From positions 7,424,013 through 7,488,012 of the forward strand of contig JABACO010000008.1 in NCBI GenBank assembly GCA_013339895.1: a stretch of 64,000 bases of DNA, given 5' to 3'. The notes beneath the pieces are model-generated. The model ran no database searches, was not told the origin of the DNA, and saw only the letters and a list, made by a program, of their open reading frames with translations. How positions within the stretch are numbered: position 1 is the first letter of the stretch; every line of letters begins with the position of its first letter. Position numbers and translations under genes: made by a program. Source of the DNA: Ephydatia muelleri. Its lineage: Eukaryota; Porifera; Demospongiae; Spongillida; Spongillidae. Positions 43,784 to 56,229 of this stretch are shown in pieces.

Positions 43784-46384
43784 CTGCATATCAGCTTGAA
43801 GGTAAAATAACTCCTGAAATTCAAGGACACAAATAACCAAGAGGCTCTAATCAGAAAAAGAGGACTTACAATTGCGTAAATGGTTGCTGGAAATAGTTCC
43901 ATCTTCAATGGGAGGTGAAAGAACACCAAAGTTAAGCACAATTTAATAAACGATAACTCAAGACCAGGGTCGTAAACTGCTTACCTGAATGGAGGTGAAA
44001 GATCACCAAACTTAAGCACAATTTTAACAAATGGAAACTCACAACAGGCTTGCTAGAAGGCTTCGCAGGGTCTATAAAACATCTATGGACCCTGCATACC
44101 TTCATAAAGGTAACAGAACTAGGCAGTAAACAACCTAATCATCATAAACTAATGGGCAACTCGCCAAACTTGGGGAAAGATTTGCTACAAATCTTAGCAG
44201 AATCCAAGGAGTGACTACCCACTCCCAGGACACTGGCAAGATTCCTAGCAAAACTTTCCAATTTATCCTGACTACTTATGAGTCCTTGAATGACGGGAAT
44301 GATTTTAAAAAAAAAGCTGGAATGCTGCTACCAATGAGAGGGTAGACACTCAATGGAAGCTGCAAATCAGCATGAAGGTAAAATAACTCCCGAAATTCAA
44401 GGCCACAAATAACCAAGAGGCTCTAATAAGAAAAAGAGGACTTACCATAGCGTAAATGGTTGCTGGAAGTAGTTTTCGCAGGTTCCATCTTCAATGGAAC
44501 CTGCATACCTGCATACTACTTATGAGTCCTTGAATGACGGGAATGATTTTAAAACCATGCTGGAATGCTGCTACCAATGAGAGGGTAGACACTCAATGGA
44601 AGCTGCAAATCAGCATGAAGGTAAAATAACTCCCGAAATTCAAGGCCACAAATAACCAAGAGGCTCTAATAAGAAAAAGAGGACTTACCATAGCGTAAAT
44701 GGTTGCTGGAAGTAGTTTTCGCAGGTTCCATCTTCAATGGAACCTGCATACCTGCATGGAGGTGAAAGAAACCCAAAGTTAAGCACAATTTATTAAACAA
44801 TAACTCACGACCGGTTTGCTTGAAGGCTTCGCAGGGTCGTAACCTGCATACCTGCATGGAGGTGAAAGTAACCCAAAGTTAAGCACAATTTATTAAACAA
44901 TAACTCACGACCGGTTTGCTTGAAGGCTTCGCAGGGTCGTAAACTGCATACCTGCATGGAGGTTAAAGAACACCAAAGTAAAGCACAATTTATTAAACGA
45001 TAACTCACGACCAGTTTGCTTGAAGACTTCGCAGGGCCATAACCTGCATACCTGCATGGAGGTGAAAGAACACCAAAGTTAAGCACAATTTTAACAAATG
45101 ATAACTCACAACAGGCTTGCTAGAAGGCTTCGCAGGGTCCATAAAACATCTATGGACCCTGCATACCTTCATGAAGGTAAAAGAACTAGGCAGTAAATAA
45201 ACTAATCATCATAAACTAATGGGCAACTTTCCAAACTTGGGGAACGATTTGCTACAAATCTTAGCAGAATCCAAGGAGTGTCTACCCACTCCCAGGACAC
45301 TGGCAAGATTCCTAACAAAACTTTCCAATTTATCCTGACTACTTATGAGTCCTTGAATGACGGGAATGAATTTAAAACCATGCTAGAATGCTGCTACCAA
45401 TGAGAGGGTAGACACTCAATGGAAGCTGCAAATCAGCATGAAGGTAAAATAACTCCCGAAATTCAAGGCCACAAATAACCAAGAGGCTCTAATAAGAAAA
45501 AGAGGACTTACCATAGCGTAAATGGTTGCTGGAAGTAGTTTTCGCAGGTTCCATCTTCAAAGGAACCTGCATACCTGCATGGAGGTGAAAGAACACCAAA
45601 GTTAAGCACAATTTAATAAACGATAACTCACAACCAAGTTTGCTTCAAGGCTTCGCAGGGTCGTAACCTGCTTACCTGCATGGAGGTGAATGAACACCAA
45701 AGTTAAGCGCAATTTATTAAACGATAACTCACGACCGGTTTGTTTGAAGGCTTCGCAGGGTCGTAACCTGCATACCTGCATGGAGGTGAAAGAACACCAA
45801 AGTTAAGCACAATTTATTAAACGATAACTCACGACCAGTTTGCTTGAAGGCTTCGCAGGGTCGTAACCTGCATACCTGCATGGTGGTAAAAGAACACCAA
45901 AGTTAAGCACAATTTTAACAAATGATAACTCACAACAAGTTTGCTAGAAGGCTTCGCAGGGTCCATAAAACATCTATGGACCCTGCATACCTTCATGAAG
46001 GTAAAAGAACTAGGCAGTAAATAAACTAATCATCATAAACTAATGGGCAACTCGCCAACCTTGGGGAAAGATTTGTTACAAATCTTAGCAGAATCCAAGG
46101 AGTGTCTATCCACTCCCTGGACACTGGCAAGATTCCTAGCAAAACTTTCCGATTTATCCTGACTACTTATGAGTCCTTGAATGACGGGAATGATTTTAAA
46201 ACCATGCTGGAATGCTGCTACCAATGAGAGGGTAGACACTCAATGGAAGCTGCAAATCAGCATGAAGGTAAAATAACTCTCGAAATTCAAGGCCACAAAT
46301 AACCAAGAGGCTCTAATAAGAAAAAGAGAACTTACCATTGCATAAATGGTTGCTGGAAGTAGTTTTCGTAGGTTCCATCTTCAA

Positions 46385-47140
46385 TGGAACCTGCATACCT
46401 GCATGGAGGTGAAAGAAACCCAAAGTTAAGCACAATTTATTAAACAACAACTCACGACCGATTTGTTTGAAGGCTTCGCAGGGTCGTAACCTGCATACCT
46501 GCATGGAGGTAAAAGAACACCAAAGTGAAGCACAATTTAATAAACGATAACTCACGACCCGGTTTGCTTGAAGGCTTCGCAGGGTCGTAACCTGCATACC
46601 TGCATGGAGGTGAAAGAACACCAAAGTTAAGCACAATTTATTAAACGACAACTCATGATCGATTTGCTTGAAGGCTTCGCAGGGTCGTAACCTGCATACC
46701 TGCATGGAGGTAAAAGAACACCAAAGTGAAGCACGATTTATTAAACGATAACTCACGACCCGGTTTGCTTGAAGGCTTCGCAGGGTCGTAACCTGCATAC
46801 CTGCATGGAGGTTAAAGAACACCAAAATTAAGCACAATTTATTAAACGATAACTCACGACCGGTTTGCTTGAAGACTTCGCAGGGTCGTAACCTGCATAC
46901 CTGCATGGAGGTGAAAGAACACCAAAGTTAAGCACAATTTATTAAACGATAACTCACGACCAGTTTGCTTGAAGGCTTTGCAGGGTCGTAACCTGCATAC
47001 CTGCATGGAGGTAAATAAACACCAAAGTTAAGCACAATTTTAACAAATGATAACTCACAACAGGCTTGCTAGAAGGCTTCGCAGGGTCCATAAAACATCT
47101 ATGGACCCTGCATACCTTCATGAAGGTAAAAGAACTAGGC
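46385..47140. repeat. Longest run of ~100-bp sub-repeats (seven copies)
   Basis: Consensus on the plus strand: AACCTGCATACCTGCATGGA, then GGTGAAAGAACACCAAAGTT, AAGCACAATTTATTAAACGA, TAACTCACGACCGGTTTGCT and TGAAGGCTTCGCAGGGTCGT. Units are 100 or 101 bp, so protein frames alternate. Variants (CGACCGATTT, CGACCCGGTTT, CGACCAGTTT) mark sub-types that recur in fixed order. Confidence 0.9.
47087..47117. repeat. Conserved hairpin of the array, example copy
   Basis: GCAGGGTCCATA and TATGGACCCTGC form a perfect 12-bp stem around a 7-nt loop (AAACATC). The hairpin occurs once per higher-order unit, always in the last sub-repeat before the module. A second hairpin, GCAGGTTCCAT/ATGGAACCTGC with loop CTTCA, occurs in the module start and is broken by one base in some copies. 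Confidence 0.8.
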
Positions 47141-48182
47141 AGTAAATAAACTAATCATCATAAACTAATGGGCAACTCTCCAAACTTGGGGAAAGATTTG
47201 CTACAAATCTTAGCAGAATCCAAGGAGTGTCTACCCACTCCCTGGACACTGGCAAGATTCCTAACAAAACTTTCCAATTTATCCTGACTACTTATGAGTC
47301 CTTGAATGACGGGAATGATTTTAAAACCATGCTGGAATGCTGCTACCAATGAGAGGGTAGACACTCAATGGAAGCTGCAAATCAGCATGAAGGTAAAATA
47401 ACTCCCGAAATTCAAGGCCACAAATAACCAAGAGGCTCTAATAAGAAAAAGAGGACTTACCATAGCGTAAATGGTTGCTGGAAGTAGTTTTCGCAGGTTC
47501 CATCTTCAAAGGAACCTGCATACCTGCATGGAGGTGAAAGAACACCAAAGTTAAGCACAATTTAATAAACGATAACTCACAACCAAGTTTGCTTCAAGGC
47601 TTCGCAGGGTCGTAACCTGCTTACCTGCATGGAGGTGAATGAACACCAAAGTTAAGCGCAATTTATTAAACGATAACTCACGACCGGTTTGTTTGAAGGC
47701 TTCGCAGGGTCGTAACCTGCATACCTGCATGGAGGTGAAAGAACACCAAAGTTAAGCACAATTTAATAAACGATAACTCACAACCAAGTTTGCTTGAAGG
47801 GTTCGCAGGGTCGTAACCTGCTTACCTGCATGGAGGTGAATGAACACCAAAGTTCAGCACAATTTATTAAACGATAACTCACGACCGGTTTGCTTGAAGG
47901 CTTCGCAGGGTCGTAACCTGCATACCTGCATGGAGGTGAAAGAACACCAAAGTTAAGCACAATTTATTAAACGATAACTCACGACCAGTTTGCTTGAAGG
48001 CTTCGCAGGGTCGTAACCTGCATACCTGCATGGAGGTAAAAGAACACCAAAGTTAAGCACAATTTTAACAAATGATAACTCACAACAGGCTTGCTAGAAG
48101 GCTTCGCAGGGTCCATAAAACATCTATGGACCCTGCATACCTTTATGAAGGTAAAAGAACTAGGTAGTAAATAAACTAATCA

Positions 48183-50553
48183 TCATAAACTAATGGGCAA
48201 CTCGCCAACCTTGGGGAAAGATTTGTTACAAATCTTAGCAGAATCCAAGGAGTGTCTACCCACTCCCTGGACACTGGCAAGATTCCTAGCAAAACTTTCC
48301 GATTTATCCTGACTACTTATGAGTCCTTGAATGACGGGAATGATTTTAAAACCATGCTGGAATGCTGCTACCAATGAGAGGGTAGACACTCAATGGAAGC
48401 TGCAAATCAGCATGAAGGTAAAATAACTCCCGAAATTCAAGGCCACAAATAACCAAGAGGCTCTAATAAGAAAAAGAGGACTTACCATTGCATAAATGGT
48501 TGCAGGAAGTAGTTTTCGCAGGTTCCATCTTCAATGGAACCTGCATACCTGCATGGAGGTGAAAGAAACCCAAAGTTAAGCACAATTTATTAAACGACAA
48601 CTCACGACCGATTTGCTTGAAGGCTTCGCAGGGTCGTAACCTGCATACCTGCATGGAGGTAAAAGAACACCAAAGTGAAGCACAATTTAATAAATAATAA
48701 CTCACGACCAGTTTGCTTGAAGGCTTCGCAGGGTCGTAACCTGCATACCTGCATGGAGGTAAATAAACACCAAAGTTAAGCACAATTTTAACAAATGATA
48801 ACTCACAACAGGCTTGCTAGAAGGCTTCGCAGGGTCCATAAAACATCTATGGACCCTGCATACCTTCATGAAGGTAAAAGAACTAGGCAGTAAATAAACT
48901 AATCATCATAAACTAATGGGCAACTCTCCAAACTTGGGGAAAGATTTGCTACAAATCTTAGCAGAATCCAAGGAGTGTCTACCCACTCCCAGGACACTGG
49001 CAAGATTCCTAGCAAAACTTTCCGATTTATCCTGACTACTTATGAGTCCTTGAATGACGGGAATGATTTTAAAACCATGCTGGAATGCTGCTACCAATGA
49101 GAGGGTAGACACTCAATGGAAGCTGCAAATCAGCATGAAGGTAAAATAACTCCCGAAATTGAAGGCCACAAATAACCAAGAGGCTTTAATAAGAAAAAGA
49201 GGACTTACCATAGCGTAAATGGTTGCTGGAAGTAGTTTTCGCAGGTTCCATCTTCAAAGGAACCTGCATACCTGCATGGAGGTGAAAGAACACCAAAGTT
49301 AAGCACAATTTAATAAACGATAACTCACAACCAAGTTTGCTTGAAGGCTTCGCAGGGTCGTAACCTGCTTACCTGCATGGAGGTGAATGAACACCAAAGT
49401 TAAGCACAATTTATTAAACAATAACTCACGACCGGTTTGCTTGAAGGCTTCGCAGGGTCGTAACCTGCATACCTGCATGGAGGTGAAAGAACACCAAAGT
49501 TAAGCACAATTTATTAAACGATAACTCACGACCAGTTTGCTTGAAGGCTTCGCAGGGTCGTAACCTGCATACCTGCATGGAGGTAAAAGAACACCAAAGT
49601 TAAGCACAATTTTAACAAATGATAACTCACAACAGGCTTGCTAGAAGGCTTCGCAGGGTCCATAAAACATCTATGGACCCTGCATACCTTTATGAAGGTA
49701 AAAGAACTAGGTAGTAAATAAACTAATCATCATAAACTAATGGGCAACTCGCCAACCGTGGGGAAAGATTTGTTACAAATCTTAGCAGAATCCAAGGAGT
49801 GTCTACCCACTCCCTGGACACTGGCAAGATTCCTAGCAAAACTTTCCGATTTATCCTGACTACTTATGAGTCCTTGAATGACGGGAATGATTTTAAAACC
49901 ATGCTGGAATGCTGCTACCAATGAGAGGGTAGACACTCAATGGAAGCTGCAAATCAGCATGAAGGTAAAATAACTCCCGAAATTGAAGGCCACAAATAAC
50001 CAAGAGGCTTTAATAAGAAAAAGAGGACTTACCATAGCGTAAATGGTTGCTGGAAGTAGTTTTCGCAGGTTCCATCTTCAAAGGAACCTGCATACCTGCA
50101 TGGAGGTGAAAGAACACCAAAGTTAAGCACAATTTAATAAACGATAACTCACAACCAAGTTTGCTTGAAGGCTTCGCAGGGTCGTAACCTGCTTACCTGC
50201 ATGGAGGTGAATGAACACCAAAGTTAAGCACAATTTATTAAACAATAACTCACGACCGGTTTGCTTGAAGGCTTCGCAGGGTCGTAACCTGCATACCTGC
50301 ATGGAGGTGAAAGAACACCAAAGTTAAGCACAATTTATTAAACGATAACTCACGACCAGTTTGCTTGAAGGCTTCGCAGGGTCGTAACCTGCATACCTGC
50401 ATGGAGGTAAAAGAACACCAAAGTTAAGCACAATTTTAACAAATGATAACTCACAACAGGCTTGCTAGAAGGCTTCGCAGGGTCCATAAAACATCTATGG
50501 ACCCTGCATACCTTTATGAAGGTAAAAGAACTAGGTAGTAAATAAACTAATCA
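48183..50553. repeat. Three consecutive higher-order units (723, 824, 824 bp) forming a larger block
   Basis: The two 824-bp units (49730 and 50554 landmarks) share the private variant CCAACCGTGGGG. The sub-repeat order after 48.46 kb recurs after 50.83 kb with the same variants (CCCAAAGTTAAGC, CGACCGATTTGC). This points to duplication of blocks larger than one unit. Confidence 0.75.
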
Positions 50554-53028
50554 TCATAAACTAATGGGCAACTCGCCAACCGTGGGGAAAGATTTGTTAC
50601 AAATCTTAGCAGAATCCAAGGAGTGTCTACCCACTCCCTGGACACTGGCAAGATTCCTAGCAAAACTTTCCGATTTATCCTGACTACTTATGAGTCCTTG
50701 AATGACGGGAATGATTTTAAAACCATGCTGGAATGCTGCTACCAATGAGAGGGTAGACACTCAATGGAAGCTGCAAATCAGCATGAAGGTAAAATAACTC
50801 CCGAAATTCAAGGCCACAAATAACCAAGAGGCGCTAATAAGAAAAAGAGGACTTACCATTGCATAAATGGTTGCAGGAAGTAGTTTTCGCAGGTTCCATC
50901 TTCAATGGAACCTGCATACCTGCATGGAGGTGAAAGAAACCCAAAGTTAAGCACAATTTATTAAACGACAACTCACGACCGATTTGCTTGAAGGCTTCGC
51001 AGGGTCGTAACCTGCATACCTGCATGGAGGTAAAAGAACACCAAAGTGAAGCACAATTTAATAAATAATAACTCACGACCAGTTTGCTTGAAGGCTTCGC
51101 AGGGTCGTAACCTGCATACCTGCATGGAGGTAAATAAACACCACAGTGAAGCACAATTTTAACAAATGATAACTCACAACAGGCTTGCTAGAAGGCTTCG
51201 CAGGGTCCATAAAACATCTATGGACCCTGCATACCTTTATGAAGGTAAAAGAACTAGGCAGTAAATAAACTAATCATCATAAACTAATGGGCAACTCTCC
51301 AAACTTGGGGAAAGATTTGCTACAAATCTTAGCAGAATCCAAGGAGTGTCTACCGACTCCCTGGACACTGGCAAGATTCCTAGCAAAACTTTCCGATTTA
51401 TCCTGACTACTTATGAGTCCTTGAATGACGGGAATGATTTTAAAACCATGCTGGAATGCTGCTACCAATGAGAGGGTAGACACTCAATGGAAGCTTCAAA
51501 TCAGCATGAAGGTAAAATAACTCCCGAAATTCAAGGCCACAAATAACCAAGAGGCTCTAATAAGAAAAAGAGGACTTGCCATAGCGTAAATGGTTGCTGG
51601 AAGTAGTTTTCGCAGGTTCCATCTTCAAAGGAACCTGCATACCTGCATGGAGGTGAAAGAACACCAAAGTTAAGCACAATTTATTAAACGATAACTCACG
51701 ACCGGTTTGCTTGAAGGCTTCGCAGGGTCGTAACCTGCATACCTGCATGGAGGTGAAAGAACACCAATGTTAAGCACAATTTATTAAACAATAACTCACT
51801 ACCAGGTTGCTTGAAGGCTTCGCAGGGTCGTAACCTGCATACCTGCATGGAGGTAAAAGAACACCAAAGTTAAGCACAATTTTAACAAATGATAACTCAC
51901 AACAGGCTTGCTAGAAGGCTTCGCAGGGTCCATAAAACATCTATGGACCCTGCATACCTTCATGAAGGTAAAAAAACTATGCAGTAAATAAACTAAACAT
52001 CATAAACTAATGGGCAACTCGCCAACCTTGGGGAAAGATTTGCTACAAATCTTAGCAGAATGCAAGGAGTGTCTACCCACTCCCTGGACACTGGCAAGAT
52101 TCCTAACAAAACTTTCCAATTTATCCTGACTACTTATGAGTCCTTGAATGACGGGAATGATTTTAAAACCATGCTGGAATGCTGCTACCAATGAGAGGGT
52201 AGACACTCAATGGAAGCTTCAAATCAGCATGAAGGTAAAATAACTCCCGAAATTCAAGGCCACAAATAACCAAGAGGCTCTAATAAGAAAAAGAGGACTT
52301 ACCATAGCGTAAATGGTTGCTGGAAGTAGTTTTCGCAGGTTCCATCTTCAAAGGAACCTGCATACCTGCATGGAGGTGAAAGAACACCAAAGTTAAGCAC
52401 AATTTAATAAACGATAACTCACAACCAAGTTTGCTTGAAGGCTTCGCAGGGTCGTAACCTGCTTACCTGCATGGAGGTGAATGAACACCAAAGTTAAGCA
52501 CAATTTATTAAACGATAACTCACGACCGGTTTGCTTGAAGGCTTCGCAGGGTCGTAACCTGCATACCTGCATGGAGGTGAAAGAACACCAAAGTTAAGCA
52601 CAATTTATTAAACGATAACTCACGACCGGTTTGCTTGAAGGCTTCGCAGGGTCGTAACCTGCATACCTGCATGGAGGTGAAAGAACACCAAAGTTAAGCA
52701 CAATTTATTAAACGATAACTCACGACCAGTTTGCTTGAAGGCTTCGCAGGGTCGTAACCTGCATACCTGCATGGAGGTAAAAGAACACCAAAGTTAAGCA
52801 CAATTTTAACAAACGATAACTCACACCAGGCTTGCGAGAAGGCTTCGCAGGGTCCATAAAACATCTATGGACCCTGCATGCCTTCATGAAGGTAAAAGAA
52901 ATAGGCAGTAAATAAACTAATCATCATAAACTAATGGGCAACTCGCCAAACTTGGAGAAAGAGTTGCTACAAATCTTAGCAGAATCCAAGGAGTGTCTAC
53001 CCACTCCCTGGACACTGGCAAGATTCAA

Positions 53029-54690
53029 TCCTACAAACAAATTGATTGCACAACCAAAATTAATAATTGTATTTTAATAACAATAGCGATCTATTGAAAT
53101 GAATAGTAAGATAAGACTTATTTCCAGAAATAGTTGCTAGAACTAACCTTGTGGATTGTCTGGGAGCCGGATGAGCTGCATTCGGACTTCGCGATTGCAA
53201 GTCAATATAGTCCCCACTGGTATGATCAGCGCGAGGTCTTGTGGCAATTATATAACTATTAATTTAGCATGTAACAGACCCAGATATCTCCTGCTGTGGA
53301 ACGAGATATGTTTGACGGCTGCCACCGCTTGATACAGTGTCGGCGAGATTATTTGAAGCATACGTGTGAAGCTTTCACGGACCTCATGCAAGTACCGCTC
53401 GCTCGAATTAAACACCACAGCTTGAGCCCAGCTGCTTGAGCCTTCGAACACAAATGTCGCCAAGTAGGAAACTTTCTGTACTAGGAGATATAAAATATGA
53501 AGCTACGACACAGTAAATCGTTCAGGTTATGCGAAGCTACAAAGCTGGAGACGCTCAGTTAGAAGGCTAGAAGTCGTGATCCCTATGCGTCGGCCGGCCC
53601 AATCTATCGTGTGAAGTCCCTGAGGATACAGTGATGACACTAGAAGTACTCCGTAATAGCTCAAACAAGTTGTGTAACTTGAAGACAGCATTGAATACAG
53701 TATATTGGGATGAACGATATTAAATCCGAGCTTATTAGTTTTTACCGTTAATTTTTAATATCGTGTCTCACGTGATAATACTGAACCTAAACTGGAAACT
53801 GGTGCTGGCTTGGTCATGAAAGGAGGCTTAAAAAGCCTGCAGATATGTTAGTCCACTGGTGATAAGCCTGCAGCCATTGATGTGTCGATCACTTCTCCGC
53901 TCAAATCAAGTGTTTTTGTCCGAAGCGGGTGTTGTTGCAGCTAGGTGCTCAGCTAGGCAGACAGAGGAGAGAAAACATACACGAAATGATCCCATCTGCT
54001 CCGAACTAGGTTGGAAATGTATTCCACTAGTGGTAGAGACATTTGGTGCATGGGGACTCCGAAGAACGGCAGGTCATTTCTCTGAGCTAGCAGTATGACT
54101 TGCGGCACAAGTCAATTCCACTCAGGATACCATGCTAAATTCTACGGCAGGCTAAGTCTACTCCAATGCACGTGCTTTCATCGCCCGTTCCAACCACAAA
54201 ATGGACCTGCTTGAGATGGTTATGTGCCTATATATTTGTGTACTGTTTAATATTATTGAATAATAAACACACAAACACACAATAACTACGTGTACTGTAA
54301 CTGTTAATGTGACTAGACTAAGTATTAGATTTATCTATAGCTAGCTAACATTCTCCGTCACTCGGACAAATCTCGCCCCCGACACACACATACATGTAAT
54401 AGGATGTAAGCAACCACGTCGCAACTGGTACAAACCGTTAACAATATGAACCAGAATGTAAGTGGCAAATCAATTGAAAATCAAGAATTGCGTTTTTTTG
54501 CTGTGGTCCCCATGACGTACACGAATTAATCGACCGCCGGCAACACGCGGATGTTTATGATCCCATACCCTGGTTATTCAGCGAGACGACATATAGCTTG
54601 ACCCCCTCCCCCCCCCCCTCCCTCAACCAACATACAACTACGTAACTAACTACGTAACTAAATATAGTACAAACTTACGCATCTAAATCT
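53029..54690. other. Interruption between the young and old satellite blocks
   Basis: Non-satellite sequence that begins abruptly at 53029 and includes a LINE_B fragment (53.83-54.20 kb). Minus-strand frame 53463-53248 shows no recognised domain. A C-rich tract lies at 54605-54622. The interruption probably results from insertion or rearrangement within a once longer array. Confidence 0.5.
53830..54200 (+). pseudogene. LINE_B fragment, C-terminal end
   Basis: Broken plus-strand frames give KPADMLVHW and DKPAAIDVSITSPL, then AARCSARQTEERKHTRND and CSELGWKCIPLVVETFGAWG. The last matches ELGWACIPLVVETYGCWG at 9.9 kb. The following NARAFIAR-like residues correspond to the LINE C-terminus. Frameshifts are frequent, so it is an old copy. 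Confidence 0.7.
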
Positions 54691-56060
54691 AAATTGCAGC
54701 ATCATAGTCATTATAAATGTGATTATTATAAACTAATGGGGAACTCACCAAACTTGAGGAAAGATTTGCTACAAATCTTAGCAGAATCCGAGGAGTGTCT
54801 ACCCACTCCCTGGACACTGGCAAGATTCCTAGCAAAACTTTCTTATTTACCTGATTACTTACGAATCCTTGAATAATGGGAATGATTTTAAAACTATGCT
54901 GGCATCCAGCTACCAAACAGAAGGGAGACACTCAATGGATGCTGCATGTCAGCATGAAGATAGAGTTACCGCCGAAATTCAAGACCGCAAATAAACAACA
55001 AACTTGAATAAATTGCAGTAGCATAGTAATTATAAATGTAGAAGTTATTATAAGTGATTATGTTGCACGCATACACAGACACTTACACCAGCAGTGTTTT
55101 TTTTTTTCTTTTTCACTTCTGCATTCATCTCAGTCCGCAAATAACCAGGAGACGTTAATAAGTCGTTAATAAGTAAAAGAAGACTTACCATGATAAAATA
55201 GTTGCTGGCAGTATATAGCCTTCACAGGTTCCATTGAAGATGGAACCTTTATTGCATGTTCAATGGTACCTGCATTAAATTAAAAACGAGGAACTTGCTG
55301 AAATCAATTTTCAAACGTAGCTACCAATGAGAGAGTAGACACTCAATGGACACTGCATGTCAGCATGAAGGTAAAATAACTCCCGAAATTCTAGACCACA
55401 AATAACCAAACCCAAATTAAAGCACAGTTCAATAAATGGTAACTCACGACAAACTTGCTTGAATACTTTGTAGCGTCATAACCTGTTTGCATTGAGGTTA
55501 AAGCACTCCAAAATCAAGCATAATGGAAGCACACAACTGTCTTGCTTGAAGACTTTGCAGGGTCGTAGCCTGCTTACCTACATGGAGGTTAAAGCACCCC
55601 AAAATTAAGCACAATGTAATAATGGTAACACTGACCGACTTGCTTGAAGACTTCACAGGGTCCATAGAGCATCTATGGACCCTGTATGCCTTCATGAAGG
55701 TAAAAGTAATAAACAGAATTATAAACTAACAGGGTAACTTGAGGCTACAAATTTTAGCAGAATCCAAGGAGTGTACTACCAAGACTACTAGCATACCTTT
55801 CTTATTTATCATTATCCTTGAATGACAGGAATGATTTTAAAACCATGCTGGCATGCTACCAAAGAGAAGCTGCATATCAGCATTAAGGTAAAATAACTCC
55901 CAAAATTCAACGCCGCAAATAACCAAGAGGCTCTAATAAGAAAAAGAGGACTTACCATTGAGTAAATGGTTGCTGGAAGTAGCCTTCACGTGTTCCATCT
56001 TCAATGAAACCTGCATACCTGCATGGAGGTAATAGCACTTGGATAATCAGTAAATAAATC
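54690..56060. repeat. Older, diverged block of the same satellite
   Basis: Recognisable modules (TATAAACTAATGGGGAACTC, AGTGTCTACCCACTCCCTGG, AGAGGACTTACCATTGAGTA) and sub-repeats (TTGCTTGAAGACTTTGCAGG) are present with many substitutions and deletions, in clear contrast to the near-identical copies left of 53 kb. The 12-bp hairpin survives in altered form at about 55.66 kb (GGGTCCATAGAGCATCTATG). Confidence 0.85.
55010..55140. repeat. Dispersed ~130-bp repeat, copy 1
   Basis: AATTGCAGTAGCATAGTAAT, AATGTAGAAGT and a pyrimidine run (TTTTCTTTTTCACTTCTGCA). Related copies lie at 58.13-58.25 and 59.26-59.39 kb. Confidence 0.65.
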
Positions 56061-56229
56061 AAATATCAGTGATACCTCAAGACCGACATCCCGACTTCCC
56101 TGAATATTTTCAGTAATAACACCAAATATGACGATTCATTGCAAACCTGCAAGTAATAAAAAGAAATCATATTCAAATGCAAACATTTATGACAGGCAAA
56201 ACATTCCCTTAGTCAGGTCCATTTTCAGA

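Larger units (their letters stand above)
43784..53028. repeat. Higher-order satellite array (about 9.2 kb)
   Basis: Each higher-order unit is a ~420-bp module (landmark AAACTAATGGGCAACTCGCC, then CTCAATGGAAGCTGC, then GAGGACTTACCATAGCG) plus a variable number of ~100-bp sub-repeats. Landmark starts are near 44144, 45212, 46035, 47160, 48185, 48908, 49732, 50556, 51279, 52002 and 52926, giving periods of about 1068, 823, 1125, 1025, 723, 824, 824, 723, 723 and 924 bp. Most differ by multiples of ~100 bp. Identity between units is very high, indicating recent amplification or homogenisation. The left end joins the Merlin exon; the right end stops abruptly at 53028 inside a module. Confidence 0.93.

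Noticed and set aside
46033-52206. Eight repeated 68-residue open frames as a gene family
   Set aside because: They start at GTG codons, are directly preceded by a TGA, and are identical because the satellite is homogenised. Openness alone is not evidence of coding.
43784-53028. CRISPR-like array
   Set aside because: Units are ~100 bp sub-repeats without unique spacers, inside a eukaryotic locus; it is a satellite.
53859-54098. Plus-strand host gene at 53.9 kb
   Set aside because: The LGWKCIPLVVETFGAWG motif shows it is a broken LINE_B fragment.
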